From Hallella mizrahii (GTDB taxonomy: Bacteria; Bacteroidota; Bacteroidia; Bacteroidales; Bacteroidaceae), in contig NZ_VUNG01000019.1 in the NCBI RefSeq assembly GCF_009695775.1, positions 1 to 64,000 of the forward strand: a stretch of DNA of 64,000 nt, in the 5' to 3' direction. Shown here one piece after another: positions 11,201-19,100 of the stretch. The notes beneath the pieces are model-generated. The model was given only the letters and a program-made list of their open reading frames with translations. It was not told where the DNA came from and made no database searches. Each line of letters opens with the position of its first letter. Position 1 is the first letter of the stretch. The translations under genes and the position numbers were made by a program.

Positions 11201-11683
11201 ATTGAGCGGATAGAGGAAGATAGCCTGTACCTGCTCATCCTCGTGATGGTCAATGAGGTCCTGAACCAACGGAAGCATGAAGCATTCGGTCTTACCGCTA
11301 CCTGTACCCGTCGTAACTACAATCGATTTGTATCTTCCATCTTCTGTCCGATCTTTCAACAAGGTCTTCCAGCACTGATACTGATGCTCGTATGGTTTGT
11401 AATAGGTGCCCTTGGTCATGGTCTTGCGCCAGAGGTCACCCACCAACTCTTCAGCCTCTTCCTCATGTTCCGGATAGATGGTCTCATAGCTGTTCATACA
11501 TTGCACGAGCGGCATGGCATCTTTCGGCGCAAAGATATTAGGAATGATCTTCTTGAGTTGACCTATATATCCTTTCTGACTCTCGTTGTGAGCTTCACCA
11601 CACCACATTGACGACAACGTCTTCTGAACGGCGGTCTTATTATTTCTATAGAGTTCAGCAAATTTAAATTTCTGCTTTGTCAT
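5270..11683 (-). CDS. druE: Giant DExH helicase with DUF1998/MZB region, DruE-like
   Basis: At 2137 aa this has the size and layout of DruE, the conserved Druantia helicase. Visible motifs are Walker A TGTGSGKTE near residue 126, a DETH box near 278 followed by TYTGAGAAEIAMLLRR, SSATIG (motif III), and the STTMEMGVDLGD / QRAGRSGRRG motifs V-VI near 1110-1165. Two Cys pairs (CKHCG and CPYCG) sit between the helicase halves. The DUF1998/MZB-like C-terminal part has CTKCG near 1551 and CIGCG near 1605, followed by the FDANPGGSGYA signature. It lies 50 bases after the DruH-like gene. The expected role is a nucleic-acid translocase in anti-phage defence; the mechanism is not deducible here. DISARM DrmA/DrmB also carry related domains, but the single giant chain favours DruE. 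Confidence 0.85.
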   Translation of the reverse strand: MTKQKFKFAELYRNNKTAVQKTLSSMWCGEAHNESQKGYIGQLKKIIPNIFAPKDAMPLVQCMNSYETIYPEHEEEAEELVGDLWRKTMTKGTYYKPYEHQYQCWKTLLKDRTEDGRYKSIVVTTGTGSGKTECFMLPLVQDLIDHHEDEQVQAIFLYPLNALMEDQKARMEKLLEGTKLKFAVYNGDLPERLPAPDDRNYDKVLRKVDAIRGVKRNEKGIIIEEKFPHVIATREQLRRHPANIILTNPTMLEYILLRDKDSTLIQTEKKTLRWIALDETHTYTGAGAAEIAMLLRRVLMAYGVSTDEVRFATSSATIGSNKGKAAEEDLKRFIAGITGLQEDQVRVVDGKRKGIDQLPEDEDKKYWLRLINDNKDGYIKLDELFDHEGTIEEMLEHLDRMCSKAEDEKLTDLRVKVHYFYRVPNQGLFVDISDPHYREDGSFKIYSENRPDAGVEGKAPLLELSRCKHCGEYVAIAEEVEDDKEKGITYQPITTDDSDMFDLDVEENSGKPLYVFGTTKSEGTDYDNNVPYIIRGNKMLNVTASNPAEKGWHVIANSQCCCPYCGSKLTKQTKQDEANPDVIQPDEQDAKKLQKFRVAPDFISRLIAPSTLDLMTEAKPKDPNKICMHHGQQYISFVDSRQMAARSTIKQNLEEERQWVYGTIFHELCRLASADKMTIDAAKAYYEGQFNDRSLPRAERLEAGECLDILEGEDQKAIDELLSKMKPNPYLSWQNILDLLYDDEFSDVFCTQFAERSELSPEVDERGNIKPETKRKYILAIMTEYLSKRPLSAASPETMGLFTSYYSQLDKVLTDKLPDTVEAFNNGLSEENRISQQDWHDLMQIFLDFTVRSNQSVFLKMDDKDPMDIFQCVRFATEKERRRPVHKPIVQDKGTNISRVIRFIAVLIARDKHISIVDAIKGYKKSIQDVIDCMWNALTNQYGLLNHSTHYDDDKNVMQHVKDKDEVKDGVHYTPYRLNLANLGFKLYDDVWLCDTNVSKDNHHVERLRPCATLFHQYSPYIIGGEPVKVDQKMHDKWVVYPYYKGNAEGKPSLEKVENWAKENRKLLWDNDLWGESGVFADRLNTIYQFPDLFIQAEHTAQVDKMVSRQVQEDFKDHALNILACSTTMEMGVDLGDLELVMMTSVPPHPSNYKQRAGRSGRRGQVRSGCITLCGSDAVGIRTLLNPMQNVILRAVPSPTVDLHSAQVIQRHINAFLVREFGVFKMAGGSITEKVLNYYTRYEFVPDGESSHIKVKRIDDHSIVSPLDGLGSEKDTPYEYFNNKCMEALSDNLREKLITLLKDTVYDGKPNRVVELAKEANEKCYAGLERRIRDYAEPYRKAKSAKQQAFFEMKFIEPLNTQLISYWATHRFTPNANMPVNIIEFDINSATQNYYTTVTPSNPSYPLRTALSQYAPGNPIARDGIVRIVRGIRYTNFFKPYVTFKKLYFNREQVVIDSKDELDGLQKWPVNQKTDLDLMQPSEFIPDMNESASRILDQNTYTRVNAQLIGADEWKQDRIEPHLFDARSSRESGNGQILYYNEGIGFGYCHCTKCGRTVLENWAAASSSNPEKLPAEMNNISPEDSDKENYHFSLVRKGKRPNKCIGCGDPDAIRRNVVLGDTIQTDYTEIRIRHLNEDWINMRHGHENLLITLGILFTQSLAEELNVERNDIDFTITPNGHICVFDANPGGSGYANQLAAMDLLKAVIDRSLSILKAAEASKSKDALIDRSTLYYINYIDIAAAKAWIEEEISARKSLPKNIEKVFPNATETSLAKMQRAFAQSANDAVLFVDDDYELWDYDASDHSWRGQFFNYFAAHGQQTTFCVAENKRQSIAELRSGDQITEPCLNMLRSIKGWTKGVVHMENPYAEDGVYPLAYIDGRLYFTNNQDHITMNDHWANGTMYYQKADNPLALATKVDMSIPENNTVIFELGEEDKKQIKTDELAGIIEGKAPELFKKFADYCHEHKGELIKISYQDEHLKSILGMSLTIQTMEYFIKKLDHDFSVEFLLEMYHDDNGRDDSITANLTDWTKRDKWLESLSNQWLDDFEAESKLKCKDLVIDSKHRHSLTHWRVLSFECAGKKLSIYPDGGLMNGWFIVPKPVSERCTTSDITYDASIEIFRNQSIKYDVTIEDE

Positions 11684-11733
11684 ATCTTGTAGTCTTATTT
11701 TCTTATTCTAACTTCTAACTCGAAAGGGAACTC

Positions 11734-14700
11734 CTAACTTTTTTTGAAGGCTTTGGACAGTTCTATGAACTTGAATCGGCATTCATCCCATTCTTTGAGA
11801 TAGTCTTTCATATCCTGCCCGTGAAGCGCATCAAGATCTCCGAGAATCATTCGAAGTGCTTTCTCTGCAATATCATCGACCTTAGGGTAGGCATTGAACT
11901 CCCAATATCTGTCTAAAAACTCATTCAGACATGCCTGTTCACGCTCATCCGTTACTTTGGGAGTCTGACGGAAAAAGTCGATCACGGCATCTTCAATCTT
12001 CAGTTTCTCTTCGTCATCATGTATGATACCTTCTATCTGCTCATTCCACTTCTTCCTACTGATCAGCATCCAGTCGAAGTGGAACTCAACGGCAAAGCGA
12101 TAGAGCTCTCGAACAGTATATTCCGGCAGATGATATTGATATTTCTGCATCAAGGGGAGCAGTAGACGTTTAATAACGTCTCCATCATGGACGATATCGA
12201 TGAACGGCTGAAAGAGAAAATAGTAGACCTTATGCTGGGCTATCATCTCAAAACAAGCCATAGGGTCTTCCTCTTGATGAATTTCTTCTTCGGCAGTGTC
12301 TCCCCAGTCTTCATCTCCCCAGTCTTCACCACTATCATCTGAATCGTCAGCTACATCTATTTCTTTAGGCGATGCATAGTGGCGTGGAGCTGGATTGTCT
12401 TTCAGACTCTGGAAAACGATACCTTTATCTTTCATGTCATCTACGCTATCCACCGGCTCCGGCTCGTCGTGATAGTTCCATGCATAAAGATTGTGAGGTT
12501 GATCTTCAGGCTTGCATATATAAATGAACAAGTCTTTCAACGGAATCTCCGGTGTCAGTTCCGCAGCAGATTTCTTGAAGAGTGAATAATTGCTAATAGC
12601 CATATTCGGATCATCAAACGTCGGAAAGCCATAATAGACGGTACTCCGCTTTGTCAGCCGATAGGTTCGTACTCCCTTCTTGGAGAAATCACGAACAGAG
12701 AACTGATCACAGTTGATGAGAGGAATTTCTATCTTCTCGTCAGCCCCATAATACTCAATGACATGATTTCTAATCGTTCCATCACTGTCTGGCTTCTTCT
12801 GTGAGAGTTCTTTGAGCAATACCGGCCGATAGACATCGATGAGCACTTTCTCTTGGTCTGTGCCGACTGTGAGTTGTTTAGTGTCCGGCTCTTCCTTATC
12901 TAATTTCTTATTAAATTCATCTTGGATATCATTTACACCTTTGAGCGCCGTGCAGATACGTGTATGCTGAAAGTCACGCCAGATAGGGTCCGGAGTGTCA
13001 GCGGAAGGAACAAAGGGCACATAGAACACCTTGTATTTGAACACGATGCCTTGGACAGTGACTCTCAAACGGACAACGCCCTGACGTGGCTGCTCTTCGT
13101 TCCAATCCATGTATCTGCCATTGGGTTGTAGCCATTCCAAATCATACTTGTTCGATGATACAACCTCGCCTTCATTCGCTTGTCCGTTGGGATAATGCAG
13201 CACTTGAAGACCGTCACGCCCGAATAGAACAGGCAGGGTATCAGTAGACACTTCTGCATCTGCCTCGTCTCCATCCTCATCAAGTTCCTTCCATTGATAA
13301 GTGACATAGAGGTTCTCCTGATATTTGATGGTCTCAAGATACTTCTTTGTCACCACCTGATAGAGGCCATTGCGGTTGAAGAACGGTGGCAACAACGGTT
13401 TGCCGTTAGCGTCTTCGAGCACCACCTTATCGTTGATCGGGCACCAACAATAGTCTTCGCTCTCCTGATCTTGGTTACGATAGTGGGCATATACCACAGG
13501 GAGGTCCTGATAGTCCTCTGCAAGATGGTAAGCCGAAGAGAAGATGACGACGGTTGCTGCCTGAGCGTTTCTTCTACTTGACCATTCATTATGAGCTTTC
13601 GCAAGTTTGTAGACCTGCAGATAGTCTTTTACCTCAAGCGTCTGAACGGTCCTAAGCGTATCATCATATTTCATGACGACCTGGACCTTGTCGAACCGGC
13701 TCGTCGGTACATCGAGACAGTAAGCTTCATCAATCTTGTTGATAGATACGAAGCCGGTGGCCGCACTTCCGGTATTGTGATATTTGAACAAGGGATCCTT
13801 GAAAGAAGCCTCTTTCACGCAGTGGCTTCCATTCATGAACCTCAGTGCAAACAGGAGTCTGCCAATCTCTTCCGGATGTGGAACCTTCCATGTATCTTCC
13901 AAGCGGTCGTAACCAATGTACTGTCTCTTCTGACCACCAATAGCTTCCGGCTTCAGCTTGACCTTGAGTCGGCGCACCATCTGGTTATTTCGAGCGGTAT
14001 AGGTCACGATCCACTCAAAGTCAAACTTATCCTTCTTGGCTTTCTTGTCAGCATTCAGAATCCGATCGAGGAGCTGGTTGACAAGAGAGTTCTTGTCAGC
14101 AAGATCTGCCTTGGAGAAAGGGAGTTCCTTGTCCTTATTGAGAATACAGTCAAGATATTCATAAAGGCTATGCTTGCGCTGGATAGACTCTTGGAAAGCC
14201 ACGGCACGGTAGCGGTCTTTCAGTTCACTAAGGTCGATATCCTCACCATGGAAAATCTTGCAGAGCAAGGGTAATAGCTTATCCGACTCTTCATCCTTCT
14301 TGATCTCCGCCTGAATAGCAAGACCACCAAGCACCTGCAACGACTCAAGCCAACGGTAGGAGGTCTTGTCTGGATTCTTCGATGCATTGTAGACGAACGT
14401 GTGCGTGTCAATGCCTGCAAGGTCATAGAGCTGCTGTAGTTCCTTGGAGTTTAACCGGATGACCTTGTTATCCGCCATCGTCTCTGCGCCTTTATAGCAG
14501 CGCTTATACCATTCGGCAAGATAGATGACGAGGATCAGGGCAAAGTCTTTGCTGAGCAGATAGTGGTAGTCGTCTCCATGGGAATGGATACTGTCTTTCA
14601 GACGAGTTTCCAAATCATTAAACTCATCCGCTGACAGTCTCAGTTCCCACACGTAGGGTCTGCCGACAGCTATCATGGCTTTCAGCCTTTCTGTCTGTGG

Positions 14701-14745
14701 CTTCAGACAGTTGAGGAGGTTGATATCTTGTTGCGTTAATGTCAT
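11734..14745 (-). CDS. druH: DruH-like partner of the giant helicase
   Basis: This 1003-aa protein has no catalytic motif I can name. The N-terminus (RPYVWELRLSADEF, then a hydrophobic ILVIYLAEWYKRCYKG stretch near residues 70-87) resembles my recollection of the STY4851 family, which is DruH in Druantia type III. That match is from memory and unverified. A strongly acidic segment lies near residues 800-835. It precedes the DruE-like gene in the same order as druH-druE, with a 50-base gap, and starts 10 bases after the HNH gene. That order and the size ratio are the main grounds for the call. If wrong, it is an uncharacterised partner of the helicase. Confidence 0.62.
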   Translation of the reverse strand: MTLTQQDINLLNCLKPQTERLKAMIAVGRPYVWELRLSADEFNDLETRLKDSIHSHGDDYHYLLSKDFALILVIYLAEWYKRCYKGAETMADNKVIRLNSKELQQLYDLAGIDTHTFVYNASKNPDKTSYRWLESLQVLGGLAIQAEIKKDEESDKLLPLLCKIFHGEDIDLSELKDRYRAVAFQESIQRKHSLYEYLDCILNKDKELPFSKADLADKNSLVNQLLDRILNADKKAKKDKFDFEWIVTYTARNNQMVRRLKVKLKPEAIGGQKRQYIGYDRLEDTWKVPHPEEIGRLLFALRFMNGSHCVKEASFKDPLFKYHNTGSAATGFVSINKIDEAYCLDVPTSRFDKVQVVMKYDDTLRTVQTLEVKDYLQVYKLAKAHNEWSSRRNAQAATVVIFSSAYHLAEDYQDLPVVYAHYRNQDQESEDYCWCPINDKVVLEDANGKPLLPPFFNRNGLYQVVTKKYLETIKYQENLYVTYQWKELDEDGDEADAEVSTDTLPVLFGRDGLQVLHYPNGQANEGEVVSSNKYDLEWLQPNGRYMDWNEEQPRQGVVRLRVTVQGIVFKYKVFYVPFVPSADTPDPIWRDFQHTRICTALKGVNDIQDEFNKKLDKEEPDTKQLTVGTDQEKVLIDVYRPVLLKELSQKKPDSDGTIRNHVIEYYGADEKIEIPLINCDQFSVRDFSKKGVRTYRLTKRSTVYYGFPTFDDPNMAISNYSLFKKSAAELTPEIPLKDLFIYICKPEDQPHNLYAWNYHDEPEPVDSVDDMKDKGIVFQSLKDNPAPRHYASPKEIDVADDSDDSGEDWGDEDWGDTAEEEIHQEEDPMACFEMIAQHKVYYFLFQPFIDIVHDGDVIKRLLLPLMQKYQYHLPEYTVRELYRFAVEFHFDWMLISRKKWNEQIEGIIHDDEEKLKIEDAVIDFFRQTPKVTDEREQACLNEFLDRYWEFNAYPKVDDIAEKALRMILGDLDALHGQDMKDYLKEWDECRFKFIELSKAFKKS

Positions 14746-14755
14746 AGCTTTAGTT

Positions 14756-15544
14756 TTATTCTGCAGGCATCGGATAATGCTTACCTTTGAATCGCTTCTT
14801 CAGGTCTTCCAACGACATGCAGTCACCGGGACCACCGATGCGATGAATCATGGAGTGACAGTTAGAGCAGAGCGGTACGAGGTCTTTCTTGGGATCAATC
14901 TGGTAGTCACCACCTCGTTGAGAGACAGGGTGACGATGGTGGATCTCTATAAAGTCATCACCCAGCCCGGGATAGGCGATGGAGAAATCGAAGCCGCAGC
15001 ACTCGCAAACCAAATGGCCATGATGTAGAGAGCGATAATAAGCTTTACATTCTTCCACAGCCTCACGACTACGCTCATAACGGCTTGCATGTTGAAGTTG
15101 TACCTCAGCACCTTCATGAAGATCTTTCTCCCCTGGTGTTATCTCCGACTGATCGAAGTTATCGTCACCCTGATCATTACTATTCTCGCCGGGCACTGGC
15201 AATGGTTCTGCTACATTGCCATCTGGATATTCACGAGATTTCAAGAAGCGACGATAGTATGTCAGCACCGTCGTGTAACTTATTTCATCCATGTTGCGGT
15301 CTACCGCTTTCAGCACAGCGTTTGTCGTGATGTGGTCTTGATAAGTCAGCAACAAACCACCATCATGGACATCATAGAGCGACGTGAACTGATTATCGAC
15401 ATTCTCACGGATGAATGTAGGCAGATCATGCTCAGCTACATTGAGTAGTGCAGCAACACGATGGTCGTCTCCTACGTTCTTCTTGAGTAGATAACGCTTA
15501 AACGCGTCATGAAAGGTCTGATATGTTATATCGATTTGTTCCAT
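14756..15544 (-). CDS. HNH endonuclease (McrA-like)
   Basis: The 262-aa protein has a helical N-terminal half and a C-terminal HNH domain. That domain shows CECCGFDF near residue 180, then IEIHHRHPVSQ, DLVPLCSNCHSMIH, with the two Cys pairs and the His-His-Asn-His set expected for a zinc-bound beta-beta-alpha nuclease fold. An acidic Gln/Asp/Asn-rich linker at about 115-140 separates the halves. HNH proteins of this type occur as stand-alone restriction enzymes, some of them directed at methylated DNA. It is transcribed between the restriction-modification genes and the DruH-like gene, 10 bases upstream of the latter. Its target preference is unknown. Confidence 0.85.
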   Translation of the reverse strand: MEQIDITYQTFHDAFKRYLLKKNVGDDHRVAALLNVAEHDLPTFIRENVDNQFTSLYDVHDGGLLLTYQDHITTNAVLKAVDRNMDEISYTTVLTYYRRFLKSREYPDGNVAEPLPVPGENSNDQGDDNFDQSEITPGEKDLHEGAEVQLQHASRYERSREAVEECKAYYRSLHHGHLVCECCGFDFSIAYPGLGDDFIEIHHRHPVSQRGGDYQIDPKKDLVPLCSNCHSMIHRIGGPGDCMSLEDLKKRFKGKHYPMPAE

Positions 15545-15585
15545 ATTGAGGATTCATTTCACTTCTTAGGGTTGAGTATTCAAGC

Positions 15586-15651
15586 GAGATTACAGCAGTA
15601 CTAAAGTGAGATTACAGTAGTACTAAAGAACGATTACTCCAGTATTTCATT
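15586..15651. repeat. Three tandem 22-bp repeats in an intra-operon gap
   Basis: The units start at 15586, 15608 and 15630. The first two match at 20 of 22 positions (GAGATTACAGyAGTACTAAAGw). The third is degenerate, and half of a fourth can be seen at 15572-15585. Each good copy contains the palindromic core AGTACT. The array fills most of the 134-base gap between the 144-aa gene and the HNH gene, the largest gap between the methyltransferase and DruE-like genes. It encodes nothing I recognise. Confidence 0.75.
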
Positions 15652-15678
15652 GAAGTACTGGTGCAATTCCATTGTTTC

Positions 15679-16113
15679 TTACTTTCCGTCCCAGTTGATT
15701 CGGTCTTCGTAAGCGTCGAATTCGAGATCGTCCGGTGCACCTACTTGCTTCAAAACCTGGCGGATGAAAGCCTGCTCCGAGGGCGGCAAGGGAGTCTCGC
15801 CCCGCCGTCGCATGAAGTAAGGGTTACGGCCAAACCGGGCAACGCAAGCATACATGAAACTCTTATATTGGCCGGGATACATCCGTTTCTGGAAGTTCTC
15901 AAACCCTCGTGCATAGCGCTGAGGCTGATCATCATAGAAATACTTGCAATTGCCATCCTCAGCAGTGAAATCGGGATTGAGCACATCCACGAGCCATACT
16001 TTCGGATCGCGGTGCTGCCACGCCCAAGCGTGAAGGCAATGCTCACGCTTGGGACAGGTAGTTGAGATACACGTCGGATAATACGACGGCTTGGTTGTTA
16101 GATCGATGTCCAT
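15679..16113 (-). CDS. Small Cys-containing protein in the restriction operon
   Basis: This is a 144-aa basic/aromatic protein with four N-terminal cysteines in the arrangement CISTTCPKREHCLH near residues 15-28 and a further Cys in GNCKYFYDD, which could bind zinc. It starts 3 bases after the stop of the 1540-aa gene, so it is certainly cotranscribed and probably coupled. Proteins like this are, as far as I recall, an uncharacterised Bacteroidota family (possibly DUF6078). No function can be assigned; an accessory or adaptor role in the restriction system is a guess from context. Confidence 0.7.
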   Translation of the reverse strand: MDIDLTTKPSYYPTCISTTCPKREHCLHAWAWQHRDPKVWLVDVLNPDFTAEDGNCKYFYDDQPQRYARGFENFQKRMYPGQYKSFMYACVARFGRNPYFMRRRGETPLPPSEQAFIRQVLKQVGAPDDLEFDAYEDRINWDGK

Positions 16114-16116
16114 TGG

Positions 16117-19100
16117 CTAATCCATGGGTTTAACTGTGTTCTCAATGAAGTTTATTTCATCCTCCGACAAGTGATACTTCTTGTATAACTGCTTATCGAT
16201 GTCTGCAATAGACTGAGTCCAATCAATATCACTAATTGCAGTGAAATTCTGAAGAGGAACGAATTGGAATACTTTTGCTGTTACCTGCATAGTACCATGA
16301 CCAAAATATATCAAGGCCCTAGTAAATTTAGTATGGAGATAAGTATGACAATGTTTCATCTCTTCTTCAGAGCTAAAAGGTCCGATGACAATGAAAGTCT
16401 CTGTACAAGCAGAACCTGGCAATGACTCTATATCTTCAGGTGGTACAGAAGCATTGGTAGAATATGAAGTCGTAAAGAATAGCTTATACATATCAATCCA
16501 TTCTACATTTTTATTGATGATGGATTTATTTACATAAGCATATTTTCTTTTAGCCCCTCCTTTGATTCCTTTTACGCCCCAGATAAGAACTGAATTATTA
16601 TAGGGGGCATTTGATGGATTAGCATCCGGATATCTTTCTGGTTTATTAAAAAGATCTTTCCTAATTCCAAACGGCTTCGTCTTGGAAATAATGGTAGCTA
16701 AACTTTGGGAATTTGAGACCACTTTCGATATAATAGGTCCTCTTTGCGCATCACGCACTACTATATCGCTATCTTTACTTTCAAGTTTCTTGAAAGTTTC
16801 AGATACATTACCATTCAAATCCTTGAAATGATAAAGCAATTCCCCTGATTTGTTATATTGCTCATCCCAGAGAATATAACAAATGCCACCATCATTATGT
16901 GCGTTTTCAAAAATCTCACGATCATTCTCATAATCATAGATTTTTGACAAATGCACATCAGCCATCATTTCCTTCTTGAACTTCCTCAGAACAGGCTTAC
17001 CACCAATCATCCATTTGGAAGGCATAATTAAAGATAAATAAGATGGTTTTAATGCTTTGGAGACTCGTACGAACTCTTGATAAATTGGATTTGCAGCATC
17101 ATCGGAAGCACCACTACCATCATTTATTTGATACGGCGGATTTCCTACAATCGCTTTGAATTTCATATTATTGATATCTTCATTGGGAGTAGTAGGAATA
17201 GCGTTATAGACCTCCCAGTAGTCTTTGCCACGCACTACTTCCTTACGGAAAATCTCTGGATCGACACGCAAGACATCGATGAGATCACACTCCTTAGTTG
17301 TTATTCCTTTTTCTACGTATGGTGTTTTATCTTTGATAATACCGGCATGCGCCAAATCGTCCACAGGGAGGTTCTTGCGGTAACACTTCACGTTCATGCG
17401 GACATCCTTGCGGAAGCCTGCCAATGTACGGCGCGTGATGCTGGCTGCCATCTTTGTGCGGCAGATGACAAAGATATTGTCTTCGAGAACATCCTTCCAG
17501 ATCTCCGTATCATCGTCCGCCTGGCGGTTGTAGCTCTCTGCATCGGTACTCTTTCCACGCTCTCCCGTAAGGTTGAGGTTCTGGAACGCCTGCTGCTTCG
17601 ACATGCGGAAGAGTGAGTAAGCCATGTAGAGCGGATAGAGACCGGTCTTGGAGTTGATCTCAAGGATACGAGCATAATAGTCGCCAAAAATATCCTTGGT
17701 GATGTTCTTCTCCGTGCCGTCTTCCGCTGTCTCTTTCTGCTCCACAAGGCGCGTACTGTTCACATTCTCACCATACTGGTTCTGCTCGGTGTAGTTGCCG
17801 TCAAACTCCTCGTTGAAGAAGCAGTAGCCGCCGACGGTATCGCTGAGCTGCATGTTGACGACACGCCACGGCGTCAGCACGGTCTCCTTGTCCGGATTGT
17901 GGAAGTAAGAGAAGATCGTTGCAATCTTGTTGATACGGTCCTCGGTATTCAGGTTGTCAGCCTCCTTCACCATAGAGCGGATGCGCTTGGCGGCACCGGT
18001 GAAGATAGAGCGGTCGAAACAATCCTTGAGGATGTTGAAGGTCTCTTTCTTGAAACCTTTCGGCATGAACTCTGTCCAGGAAGCATCATCGACCAGGTCG
18101 GTGAAGTTGTCGATCGTGATTTCTTCGCCGGCATCATCATTGATCTCAGCGCCATAGACAAGCAAAGGGATACGGATAGCAACACCACGAAGAACGGACA
18201 TGCGGGCACGCTTCTCCTTGTTCTTTTGGTCGCGCTCTTTCTTGGCTTTTTCCTCATCCTTGTCCGGCTCCTGGTATTCACGCCACAGCACAGGCTTGGA
18301 GAAGGATGTCCACTCACCGTCGATCAATTTAGTGTGAGATACGAAGAGGTACTTGAACATCGGAGAGACATTGTTCATCTCGTCGTTCCAACCTTCAGAA
18401 TTTGTCTTCGGCCGGTTCTCGTCATCCATCTCGCCGGAGAGAACAGGTGTTGAAGGCACTGTATTCGTTGCAGAGAGATAGAAGACATACTTCACCTGCT
18501 CGGCATCCTTCGTATCGCCGAGGCCGTTCTTATTGATCGTAATATTTTCCGGTTTCCAGATATTCGGCATGCTGCCTAACAAGTCATGGACATCACCAAG
18601 CGCCTTTTCCTGCTCAGGAGTAAGGTCAAGCAGTTTCTCCGGATTGTAGAGGCTGTTGTCGGCATAGCCACTACGCACGGCACGCTCGATATAGACATTG
18701 TTGAGTTTCTCGAAGATCTGGTTGGCAGAGAACTGGCGCCCCATCTCACCCTCATCCATAGAGAGCACAGGACAAAGCTTGATGAAGGCTTCGAGATGCT
18801 CTTCCTCTTTCTTCTGAGAGAGTTTAAGCTGTTGACCATACTTACCTTTACCGCCGGAGATAACTGCCATCTTCGAGGTCTCAGCCACTGCCGTCAAAGC
18901 ACGGTCAGGAGCGAAGTCAAAGACATAGCAGTCTGACTTCTGTCGTCCGTTCAGCACGGCATGTGTCTGTACACGGAAGATGGTCTGCATATAGTTGGCA
19001 GCTGGCGTATTCTCCGAGCCTTTCATACAGAGCACAGCCGTCCATTCAGGCACAGACACACCGGTTGTCAGCTTACCGCAAGAGAGCGTGATCGTGCGCT

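Noticed and set aside
15586..15651. Possible CRISPR array
   Set aside because: Repeats are directly abutting 22-mers with no spacers, only three or four copies, and no cas genes.
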